DNA of 6,594 bases from Acidobacteriota bacterium (GTDB lineage: Bacteria; Acidobacteriota; Terriglobia; UBA7540), in contig JAKAWN010000377.1 of NCBI GenBank assembly GCA_021827245.1, positions 1-6,594 on the forward strand, written 5' to 3'. The first letter of the stretch is position 1; the number at the start of each line of letters is the position of its first letter. Both the position numbers and the translations under genes were made by a program. The notes below the pieces were generated by a model. The model was not told the DNA's origin. It saw only the letters and a list, made by a program, of their open reading frames with translations, and did no database searches. Shown here in pieces: positions 1-5,592 of the stretch.

Positions 1-857
1 CCAAGGCGCTGGTTTCGGGCGAACGGATTCTGGACCTTCTCCACACCGTGCCGGAGATTCAGGACCGGCCGGACGCCCGGCAGGCGCCTCCCTTTGCGGG
101 CCAACTCCGGTTTGAAAATGTATCGTTCGCTTATGAACCCGGAAAGTGGGTCCTGCGCGACATCAGTTTTGAAGCGAAAGCAGGACAAAGAGTGGCTGTG
201 CTGGGGCCGTCGGGAAGCGGCAAGTCCACGCTGGCGAGCCTGCTGCTGCGCTTTCACGATCCGGTGGAGGGCAGGGTTCTGATCGACGGCAGAGATATCC
301 GCGACTACAAGCTTGAATCGCTGCGCTCCCAGATCAGCACGGTGCTACAGGAAAGCCTGCTCTTTGCTTCCACCGTTCGGGAAAACATCCTTTACGGAGC
401 GGCAGGCGCCACGAGTGAAGAGATCATCGGGGCGGCTAACATTGCTAACGCACACGACTTCATTATGCGGATGCCGCAGCAGTACGACACTTTCCTCAAC
501 GAGCGAGGCGCGTCATTATCGGGCGGCCAGCGTCAACGCATTGCCATTGCCCGGGCCGCCGTGCGCAACGCTCCCATCGTGATTCTCGACGAGCCGACCT
601 CGGGACTTGATCGCAGAAACGAGCTTGACGTAGAGCTGGCGCTCAAGAAGCTCACGGCGAATTGCACAACGCTGCTGATCACGCACACTCCGGAAGCGGC
701 CAGGGATGCCGACCTGATTCTTTACCTGTCCGAAGGCCGCATTGCCGAGCAAGGCACGCACAAAAGCCTGATGGCTTTGGACGGTGAGTACGCAGCGCTG
801 TTTCGCCACTCACCGGAGGTTGCCCGAAAGGAAACGGCCTTTGCAGTCAACGTCTAA
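1..857 (+). CDS. ABC exporter (MsbA-like half-transporter), C-terminal nucleotide-binding domain; 5' end outside window
   Basis: This is the ATP-hydrolysing part of a membrane exporter that probably moves a lipid, glycolipid or other hydrophobic substrate; the substrate cannot be read from the sequence. The frame is open from base 3 to the TAA at 855-857. The residues before the GTG at 48 (ERILDLLHTVPEIQDRP) are the usual linker between the membrane domain and the NBD, so the gene begins upstream and that GTG is not the start. All NBD motifs are present in order: Walker A GPSGSGKST (204-230), Q-loop Gln (348-350), signature LSGGQ (516-530), Walker B IVILDE (576-593), D-loop SGLD and the switch His in ITHT (684-686). 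The domain is therefore predicted to be catalytically competent. The membrane segments lie outside the window. Its 3' end overlaps the phosphatase gene, which suggests an operon and translational coupling. Family assignment is very secure; half-transporter architecture is inferred from the linker. Confidence 0.96.
   Translation, partial: KALVSGERILDLLHTVPEIQDRPDARQAPPFAGQLRFENVSFAYEPGKWVLRDISFEAKAGQRVAVLGPSGSGKSTLASLLLRFHDPVEGRVLIDGRDIRDYKLESLRSQISTVLQESLLFASTVRENILYGAAGATSEEIIGAANIANAHDFIMRMPQQYDTFLNERGASLSGGQRQRIAIARAAVRNAPIVILDEPTSGLDRRNELDVELALKKLTANCTTLLITHTPEAARDADLILYLSEGRIAEQGTHKSLMALDGEYAALFRHSPEVARKETAFAVNV
828..834 (+). promoter_or_regulatory. Ribosome binding site favouring a TTG start for the phosphatase gene
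   Basis: The purine run AAGGAAA lies six bases before a TTG at 841, inside the end of the ABC gene. It is the best Shine-Dalgarno match near the conserved N-terminus. The alternative GTG at 784 would add 19 residues of unfamily-like sequence (MSTQRCFATHRR...) that merely mirror the ABC coding sequence. No ATG precedes the catalytic RHG motif. Confidence 0.6.
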
Positions 858-1947
858 AGGCACAACCCGCGTAATCCTTCTCCGCCACGGCGCCAGCACG
901 TTCAACGTGGAAGGCCGTTATCAGGGATGCTCCGACAAGTCTTTATTGACGCAGGAAGGACGAACCGCTGCCCGGCTGAGTGGCGAACGGTTGAAGTCGG
1001 AAGGCATCGCAGTCATCATTTCCAGCCCGCTGCAGCGTGCAGCCGAGACGGCAAGCGAGGTTCGAGCCGTATTTGGACGGAGCGGGGGTGGCGTTCCTCT
1101 TGTTACAGACTCCAGGCTGCGTGAGGTTGATCTCTCGGCATGGGAAGGCTTGCCTTACGACAGGGTAAAGCAAGAATTTCCGGCGCAGTTGTCGGCATGG
1201 CGCCTGAATCCTTTCGAACTTCGGGTCCTGTTGTCTTCAGGTCAAGACATGTTCCCGGTCCGGAATCTCTACAGCCGTACCGAGTCATTCTGGAAAGACC
1301 TCGTTGTCGCTTATGCCGGCAAGTCTGTTCTGCTGGTGACGCACGGTGGAACGGCGCGGGCGATGGTCACTTCCGCCATGGGGCTTGGGATCGACCATTT
1401 CCAGCGGATTCAACAGTCGAATTGCGGGATCAGTTGTTTGACCGTTCGGCGTTCTGGGGGCCGGGCGAGGCTTGAATTGCTGAATGACACTGCACACCTT
1501 GCCGCGACTCTTCCCAAGTTGAAAGAGGGACGAACCGGAGTGCGCTTTCTGCTGATTACGGCCGACAGTGATGAAGCTGAAGATTACCTTGAATTATCCT
1601 GCATCCTGAAACGAGTTGCGATTGACCGGATGTTGATCCTGAACTCTGCACCTTCTGCCGCTATGTCTGTTTTCGGTGGCCACTCCGCTGCTGAGCGGGT
1701 TTCGGAATCATTGCTGGAGCGGAACCTGCAGAGCATCCTGGAGGCGGCAATGGAGGGGCAGGCTCTATCGCAAGTTGTAGTGGCGGCTCGGACGAATGTC
1801 GTGCGGCGCTTGCTCGAATGCTGTTTGGGCCTGCCACGCGGCGCAGGGAGATTTTTCGACCTCAAGAGGGTTGGCATTAACGCGATCCATTGGCCTGGAA
1901 ACGGCGTCCCGCCCGTTCTGCAAGGCACAAATCTTTTTGGAAGATAG
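841..1947 (+). CDS. Histidine phosphatase (phosphoglycerate-mutase-like) with a probable degenerate second domain
   Basis: Predicted cytoplasmic phosphatase of the RHG superfamily; the substrate is unknown. Numbered from the TTG, domain 1 has the phospho-accepting His in LLRHG (His16), the SSPLQRA segment typical of the family, a candidate acid Glu in LREVDLSAWEG (Glu95) and the second catalytic His in LLVTHGG (His168). It should therefore be active. A typical single domain is about 200 residues; this protein has 368. Residues 234-355 seem to repeat the fold in worn form. VRFLLITAD (from 234) sits where VRHGE would be, and VVVAARTN (312-319) followed by LGLP and a GINAIHW strand matches the second-His region. 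Both catalytic His positions are lost (Ala241 and Arg317). Pseudo-enzyme status of the second half is inferred by alignment by eye. The gene overlaps the ABC gene by 17 bases and precedes the epimerase by 23, ending in TAG. A longer GTG start at 784 is possible but less likely. Confidence 0.9.
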   Translation: MQSTSKGTTRVILLRHGASTFNVEGRYQGCSDKSLLTQEGRTAARLSGERLKSEGIAVIISSPLQRAAETASEVRAVFGRSGGGVPLVTDSRLREVDLSAWEGLPYDRVKQEFPAQLSAWRLNPFELRVLLSSGQDMFPVRNLYSRTESFWKDLVVAYAGKSVLLVTHGGTARAMVTSAMGLGIDHFQRIQQSNCGISCLTVRRSGGRARLELLNDTAHLAATLPKLKEGRTGVRFLLITADSDEAEDYLELSCILKRVAIDRMLILNSAPSAAMSVFGGHSAAERVSESLLERNLQSILEAAMEGQALSQVVVAARTNVVRRLLECCLGLPRGAGRFFDLKRVGINAIHWPGNGVPPVLQGTNLFGR

Positions 1948-1970
1948 AACCATTTGACAGGAGGACAAGC

Positions 1971-3005
1971 ATGAAAGTCCTGGTTACAGGAGCAGCCGGT
2001 TTTATCGGCTTCCACCTTGCACATCGCCTTCTTCGCGAGGGCTGCCAAGTGTATGGCATTGACAACCTGAACAGCTACTACGATGTCGAACTGAAGAAAT
2101 CGCGCCTCGACCTGCTTTGGGCCGAGTCGAAATTCACGTTTGAAGCGCTCGATCTTGCGGACGGTGAAAGCCTGGCACGTTTTGTGACCAGCCACCAGCC
2201 TGACCATGTGGTGAACCTGGCCGCGCAGGCCGGGGTGCGCTACTCAATCGAGAACCCTCTCGCCTATGTCAACAGCAATCTGGTGGGATTTGTGAATCTG
2301 CTTGAGGCTTGTGTGCACGACACGAAACTTCACCATCTTCTCTTTGCGTCGTCGAGTTCTGTATATGGAGCGAACGTCAGGGTTCCGTTTTCCGTGGATG
2401 ACCGCGTCGACCATCCCATCTCGCTCTACGCGGCAACCAAAAAGTCGAATGAACTGATTGCTCACTCCTACAGCCACTTGTACGGCCTGCCGGTGACCGG
2501 CCTTCGATTCTTTACTGTATACGGGCCCTGGGGACGACCTGACATGGCGTGTTTCAAGTTCGCCCATGCGATCGATCAGGGCAAGCCAATCGAGATTTAC
2601 AACCACGGCCGCATGCAGCGGGACTTCACTTACATTGACGATGTTGTTGAAGGCATCGTGCGCGTGCTGGCACGCCCTCCGGCGCGCAGCGTGGCGGAAG
2701 AAGGCAGTGGAGACATTTTGAGCGACGCCCGGTACAAGATCTATAACCTCGGAAATCACGAGCCCGTTGATCTATTGACCTTTGTCGAGATTCTCGAGCA
2801 GGCGATGGGGAAAAGGGCCACTAAGGTTTTTCTTCCCATGCAGCCGGGTGACGTTCCGTGCACTTACGCACAGACGGATGACCTTTGGCGCGATACAGGT
2901 TTCCGTCCCTCAACTCCCATCGACGTGGGCCTGGGCAAATTCGTCGAGTGGTATCGCGAGTACTATTCGAACGTGGAGAAAGCAGCATGTCTGGCAGACG
3001 CCTAA
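1971..3005 (+). CDS. UDP-glucuronate 4-epimerase (extended SDR family)
   Basis: Interconverts UDP-glucuronate and UDP-galacturonate with bound NAD, supplying galacturonate for surface polysaccharide or lipopolysaccharide in the cytoplasm. The 344-residue length is normal for the family. A Rossmann glycine motif TGAAGFIG lies at residues 6-13, with Asp31 at the end of strand 2 for NAD ribose binding. The NSYYDVELK stretch (34-42), GPWGRPDMA (185-193) and QRDFTYIDDVVEGI (216-229) are hallmarks of the UDP-glucuronate epimerase branch rather than plain GalE. The catalytic YxxxK is Tyr153/Lys157, and Ser128 matches the GalE catalytic Ser by position. The start is well supported: a perfect AGGAGG at 1959-1964 stands six bases before the ATG. 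A longer in-frame reading from 1890 would overlap the phosphatase and add unrelated residues. It is probably co-transcribed with the two genes before it, which hints at a glycan or glycolipid make-and-export set. Confidence 0.96.
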   Translation: MKVLVTGAAGFIGFHLAHRLLREGCQVYGIDNLNSYYDVELKKSRLDLLWAESKFTFEALDLADGESLARFVTSHQPDHVVNLAAQAGVRYSIENPLAYVNSNLVGFVNLLEACVHDTKLHHLLFASSSSVYGANVRVPFSVDDRVDHPISLYAATKKSNELIAHSYSHLYGLPVTGLRFFTVYGPWGRPDMACFKFAHAIDQGKPIEIYNHGRMQRDFTYIDDVVEGIVRVLARPPARSVAEEGSGDILSDARYKIYNLGNHEPVDLLTFVEILEQAMGKRATKVFLPMQPGDVPCTYAQTDDLWRDTGFRPSTPIDVGLGKFVEWYREYYSNVEKAACLADA

Positions 3006-3053
3006 AACTTCTTGTGCGTTGGTTGGGGCGTGGTTGCGCCGAGGGCAGGTGAG

Positions 3054-3170
3054 ATGCTGAGCAAGGAAGTTGCGGAACTGCAACACTCGCAAGAATTTTC
3101 GGAAGAAGTAAATCCCACCGGAGTGCGTCAGGCTCTGACAACCGCAGGCGATGCGCAACTTGCGAGGTGA
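3054..3170 (+). CDS. Possible 38-residue small protein, unrecognised
   Basis: An ATG at 3054 opens 38 codons ending in TGA at 3168-3170. The product would be short, polar and Glu/Gln-rich at its front (it begins MLSKEVAELQHSQEFSEE), with helix-forming composition but no known motif, signal or membrane segment. A modest purine stretch, GGCAGGTGAG, directly precedes the ATG, but its spacing is poor. The DNA also contains inverted repeats spanning most of the ORF, so the open frame may be incidental. I do not recognise a family. Confidence 0.15.
   Translation: MLSKEVAELQHSQEFSEEVNPTGVRQALTTAGDAQLAR
3067..3166 (+). repeat. Two overlapping long-range inverted repeats
   Basis: AAGTTGCG at 3067-3074 is perfectly complementary to CGCAACTT at 3154-3161. 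CTCGCAAG at 3086-3093 is perfectly complementary to CTTGCGAG at 3159-3166. The right-hand arms share bases 3159-3161, so the two pairings compete. They could close a large RNA loop of 65-79 bases in alternative ways, or they may be chance matches of low-complexity words. Confidence 0.3.
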
Positions 3171-3182
3171 ATGACGCACTTC

Positions 3183-3213
3183 GGGATAACTTCAGCAAAA
3201 GTTATGTTATCCC
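3183..3213 (+). repeat. Hairpin with two mutually exclusive pairings
   Basis: GGGATAAC (3183-3190) pairs perfectly with GTTATCCC (3206-3213) around a 15-base loop. The overlapping ATAACTT (3186-3192) pairs perfectly with AAGTTAT (3199-3205) around a 6-base loop. Both stems use bases 3186-3190, so only one can form fully. There is no T-run on either side, so it is not a standard intrinsic terminator. It could be an operator or a leader structure upstream of the beta-barrel gene. Confidence 0.45.
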
Positions 3214-3309
3214 AAAATCACCCGAGTCCTGTCAACTCCAGTAATTACGCGGCTGCGGTGACTCTCAGCCTTGATCAAATGCGCCGGATTCCGGCATTCC
3301 TGGACCTGC

Positions 3310-3326
3310 CCTCACGAATCATGAGG
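3310..3326 (+). promoter_or_regulatory. Small hairpin overlapping the ribosome binding site of the beta-barrel gene
   Basis: CCTCA (3310-3314) and TGAGG (3322-3326) form a perfect five-base stem with a seven-base loop. The right arm contains the only plausible Shine-Dalgarno (GAGG, 3323-3326), five bases before the ATG at 3332. If formed in RNA, the stem would hide the ribosome site. Such a short stem is weak, and any regulatory role is inference. Confidence 0.3.
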
Positions 3327-3331
3327 TTACG

Positions 3332-4207
3332 ATGCGAACGAATGTAAAACTCGGTGTCTTGATCCTGCTCGGCTGCGTCGGCGGACTTGACTTCTCGCCT
3401 TCATTGGCGGGACAGCAGATACCCGACGCCGGCAAAGGAAAGGTCAAGGTCGAGACGCGCTTCTATCGCGCAGATGCTGTTTTCCCGGTGACGAGCTTCG
3501 GCACCGGCAGGCTGCCGAGCAAGAAAATAGTTACCGGAAGTCTGACCAAGATCGTTGGCAATTACGGGCTGGGAGGGAAATGGGCTTTGCTCTATCACCT
3601 GCGATTCGCCTACTTGGACAAGACAAAAAAGAGAGCGGCCTTTACCGCGTTTGGCATGCAAGATCAGACAATTGGAATCGAGCGGGGCTTCCGACAGGGG
3701 GAGGGGTTTTCGGATGCTATTGACCTCAAATTCGTGTTGCCGACAGGCTCCACGACGAGTGTTCCTCAGCTAGGTACCGGCCACTTCGCCATCGAACCCG
3801 ATTACCAATTGGGCTTTACACGGCATATGGGCAAGCGGTTTGTCTACGGCGACTTTTCGATCGGGCCGCGGGTGTTTACCAATAGCGGCCTGACACAGTT
3901 GCAGACTAGCGGGGAATTAGGCGGCAGATTCTTTCGGAAGGTGAACGTTTTCGGCACTTTCTTCCTCGCACGAACTCTGGGTGGGCGAGCGGCGCCTGGG
4001 CAGCCAGGGGTCCCAAACGCTTCCGAATTCTACGATCTGCTGCGGGCAGGGGGCGGAATCGAGTTCGCTGGTTGGAAGCCTTTCCGACCGATGATCGCCT
4101 ACCAGAGGGATGTCGCGGGCCAGGGCATTTACGCCGGCAGCAGGCTCGTGTTCGGATTCACCCTGCATTTCAACCGGAGGCCCCGTTTTCACCGGAAGGT
4201 CTATTAG
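3332..4207 (+). CDS. Secreted protein, probable outer-membrane beta-barrel
   Basis: The 291-residue product starts with a Sec signal peptide: basic MRTNVK, a hydrophobic core LGVLILLGCVGG, then SLA before a likely cleavage after Ala26. An LLGC at 12-15 resembles a lipobox weakly, so a lipoprotein cannot be excluded. The mature part has many alternating polar/hydrophobic strands rich in Gly, Phe and Tyr separated by turns, for example GHFAIEPDYQLGF, FVYGDFSIGPRVF, GELGGRFF, NVFGTFFLARTL and SRLVFGFTLHF. This is the usual look of a transmembrane beta-barrel or transporter-like outer-membrane protein. The final strand is followed by a basic tail (NRRPRFHRKVY), so the chain does not end in the Phe that usually closes a barrel signal. 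A substrate cannot be assigned. It stands alone between a 326-base gap and decayed genes. Start chosen for the signal peptide and GAGG five bases upstream. Confidence 0.7.
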   Translation: MRTNVKLGVLILLGCVGGLDFSPSLAGQQIPDAGKGKVKVETRFYRADAVFPVTSFGTGRLPSKKIVTGSLTKIVGNYGLGGKWALLYHLRFAYLDKTKKRAAFTAFGMQDQTIGIERGFRQGEGFSDAIDLKFVLPTGSTTSVPQLGTGHFAIEPDYQLGFTRHMGKRFVYGDFSIGPRVFTNSGLTQLQTSGELGGRFFRKVNVFGTFFLARTLGGRAAPGQPGVPNASEFYDLLRAGGGIEFAGWKPFRPMIAYQRDVAGQGIYAGSRLVFGFTLHFNRRPRFHRKVY

Positions 4208-4219
4208 GTCGGCCTCGAG

Positions 4220-4290
4220 ATGAAATCAACCATTCGGAAACTCTTCCTTGTGCGCCACGGCGACGCGGAGTGGAATCAGGCCGCCGGTAT
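4220..4290 (+). pseudogene. 5' fragment of a histidine phosphatase gene
   Basis: From the ATG at 4220 the frame reads MKSTIRKLFLVRHGDAEWNQ, an unmistakable phosphatase N-terminus with the catalytic RHG at residues 12-14 and the following E-WN motif. After about residue 22 the resemblance stops, and the same frame continues into a TonB-receptor C-terminus. No other part of the phosphatase domain (second His, acid Glu, SSPLxRA) follows, so this piece cannot be an enzyme. The join lies somewhere in 4283-4330. The start sits 12 bases after the beta-barrel gene's stop and has only a weak ribosome site. Confidence 0.75.
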
Positions 4291-4309
4291 CAAGGCCGCA
4301 ACGATCCGC

Positions 4310-4621
4310 CACTCGCCGCGCGCGGTCAGGAAGGGACCCGGACATGTGAGCCTCAACATGCGGTTCAGCCGGACGTTTGGATTTAGGCCGTCCACCGGGG
4401 ACGGTCATCAAGTGCACCCTCACTCAACGGACCACAGTTACAACTTGACCCTGTCTGTCATGGCGCGCAACATTCTCAACACCACCAGTCCGGGCGTTTC
4501 CATTGGCAACCTGAGTTCACCTCTTTTCAATTAATCGAAATGGCTGGCCTCGTCGTCGAAACCGTACGATCCGGCTTACGGGAACAACCGCCGTCTTATG
4601 TTCGAACTGCGGTTGGATTTT
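4310..4621 (+). pseudogene. C-terminal remnant of an Oar-like TonB-dependent receptor
   Basis: In the frame set by the ATG at 4220, codons from about 4331 read KGPGHVSLNMRFSRTFGF, then SYNLTLSVMARNILN, then a GNLSSPLF motif. This is the familiar last-barrel region of the large carboxypeptidase-like-repeat TonB receptors common in Acidobacteriota. A TAA at 4532-4534 interrupts right after SSPLFN, but the same frame carries on with family-like sequence ending NNRRLMFELRLDF at 4621, where such receptors normally stop on a terminal Phe. The next codon is TAT rather than a stop, so the frame runs on to 4819. Only about the last 80-100 codons of a gene usually near 1,000 codons remain. It is a decayed relic with a nonsense mutation, a lost stop and a missing front. 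The + strand family match is recognised by eye. Confidence 0.75.
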
Positions 4622-5014
4622 TATTTCGTATTAGCCATCGCACCAGCGCTGACCGCTCATAGGGGTAAGGGGAGCTCCCGGCCAATAGTGGCGTTGGACT
4701 CATCCATCACAGGTGGAAAAAGAGCTTGCCGCCAAGCAATTGGACAGTGCAGAAGTACCCGACACTACGCCGGGTGGGGCCGCGAAGAATCGCTGCATCT
4801 TCGGTTTCAGAGAGGGTAAACATTCGGAAGTGCGAGCAGCATTATTGTTGAATTGGCAGTCTAGCCAGAATCAACCCTTGGGAGGGAAATCGTGGGTTAT
4901 CCGTTCAGATGTACCGATGACAATCGAGATCAGGAAGACATCTCCCAAACAATTCCATCCCATGTTCAGAGTTGTCCGGACGAAGGAGCCCTGCGCAGCG
5001 GAAGTACGCCCTTT
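4622..5014 (+). other. Stretch with no recognisable gene
   Basis: Between the receptor relic and the next broken gene I see no family motif in any frame. One frame stays open from a GTG at 4713 to 5075 (120 codons, beginning VEKELAAKQLDSAEVPD), but it has no good ribosome site and no family I can name, and it runs into the other frame of the next pseudogene. A good GGAGG (4881-4885) six bases before a GTG at 4892 could once have started a gene there. The region may hold further worn gene fragments. Confidence 0.4.
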
Positions 5015-5536
5015 GAATGCCACTCCAAACGCGAGTTCCTGGAACTCATGGGAATCGCTGGCCTGGCGGAGTTGAGCGGTGTCAGGGGCGGCGATGCGGC
5101 TGAGGCAGTTAGCATCGGCCGCTGGCGCATACCTTTGCGGATAACGGAACGGGCAGGCGTGTGGTGGAAGGGAGTGCGAATTACTGTCGGAGTAACATTC
5201 CCAGCCCAATGTTCTGCAAGGGCTCTTCGCCTGAAGAACGAGGTGACCGGCCAGTTGATTCCGCTTGGCGCTTGATATGGTAGGCAAACGCTCGATGGAC
5301 TCCTCCGGTGGTGCCAGATTTCCTTTCCACTTCATCTTCCACCGAATGGCCGAGCCCATTTTGTACTTGAGCTACTTGATGATGCGCAGACGACCGATGC
5401 TGCAGTTCCTGCACCTATCGGCAGCGAAGCGATCAGCAGCTTAGATATTAGTTCGGGCGCGGCCGGAATCCGGTGGGAAACCGACGCTGATTGGGATCTG
5501 ACACCTGCCGCGGATGGTGAGTTCATCGGTTCATAG
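4892..5536 (+). pseudogene. Broken Tat-exported PcRGLX/YetA-like (rhamnogalacturonan-lyase-type) protein, N-terminal domain only
   Basis: One frame is open from a GTG at 4892 to a TGA at 5273-5275, then stays coherent to a TAG at 5534-5536. The first ~44 codons look like nothing known. From 5024 it reads SKREFLELMGIAGLAEL, which resembles a Tat leader (usual S-R-R-x-F-L, here Lys-Arg) with a hydrophobic stretch. Next comes ITERAGV...VTFP...LRLKNEVTGQLIP, and after the TGA, LDGLLRWCQISFPLHLPPNG. This order (an 'ITExxGV' strand, a 'FPrG'-like turn, 'LRLxDexGxxIPxq', then 'DGSxRWxxxdF...PxxG') is that of the N-terminal barrel in PcRGLX/YetA-like proteins. An intact protein should be many hundreds of residues longer; here the rest is absent. 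The TGA may come from a Trp codon. A true start cannot be fixed. Family placement is by eye and moderate; the broken state is well supported. Confidence 0.6.
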
Positions 5537-5548
5537 GAGTCCGTGAAG

Positions 5549-5554
5549 TATAAT
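5549..5554 (+). promoter_or_regulatory. Candidate -10 promoter element for the glycoside hydrolase gene
   Basis: A perfect TATAAT lies 38 bases before the ATG at 5593, which would give a leader of about 30 bases. No good -35 hexamer is found at 16-18 bases upstream (TCGGTT occupies the 17-base position), so an activator or an alternative sigma factor might be needed. It lies just after the stop of the broken upstream gene, which fits the hydrolase having its own promoter. Confidence 0.4.
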
Positions 5555-5592
5555 CGTAGGCTTCGTACAGTACACGCCTCGGGGGACAATTT

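Larger units (their letters stand above)
3006..3331 (+). other. Intergenic region with several short inverted repeats
   Basis: This 326-base gap separates the epimerase from the beta-barrel gene. No tRNA, rRNA, insertion-sequence end or convincing promoter was seen, and there is no hairpin followed by a T-run, so no clear intrinsic terminator for the upstream operon. It holds one doubtful small ORF (3054-3170) and a set of perfect short inverted repeats listed separately. Besides these, the 13-base palindrome GCCGGATTCCGGC (3283-3295) and the 8-base palindrome TTGATCAA (3271-3278) lie 36-60 bases before the next start codon, where an operator could sit. Their function is unknown. Confidence 0.5.

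Noticed and set aside
1584..2207. A 207-codon minus-strand frame across the phosphatase-epimerase boundary
   Set aside because: It overlaps two well-supported + strand genes and its product resembles no family; it is a shadow of GC-rich coding sequence.
3018..3045. A GC-rich hairpin after the epimerase as an intrinsic terminator
   Set aside because: The best stem is only four base pairs (GGCG/CGCC) and no T-run follows.
841..4290. Recent duplication between the phosphatase gene at 841 and the phosphatase fragment at 4220
   Set aside because: Only a 10-base word around the catalytic RHG codons (CGCCACGGCG) is shared. The surrounding DNA and residues differ, so they are distant family members, not a recent copy.
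3570..4890. A shared 12-base word TGGGAGGGAAAT at 3570-3581 and 4879-4890 as a possible duplication mark
   Set aside because: The flanking bases do not match, and the word is a purine-rich string likely to recur by chance.
5273..5275. Selenocysteine or TGA reassignment instead of a nonsense mutation
   Set aside because: The neighbouring relic is broken by a TAA as well, the protein lacks its catalytic part anyway, and the position is not a known redox site. Plain decay explains it more simply.
4871..5359. A 162-codon minus-strand frame in the graveyard
   Set aside because: It is antisense to the Tat-leader/barrel relic, with no family-like motifs or ribosome site.
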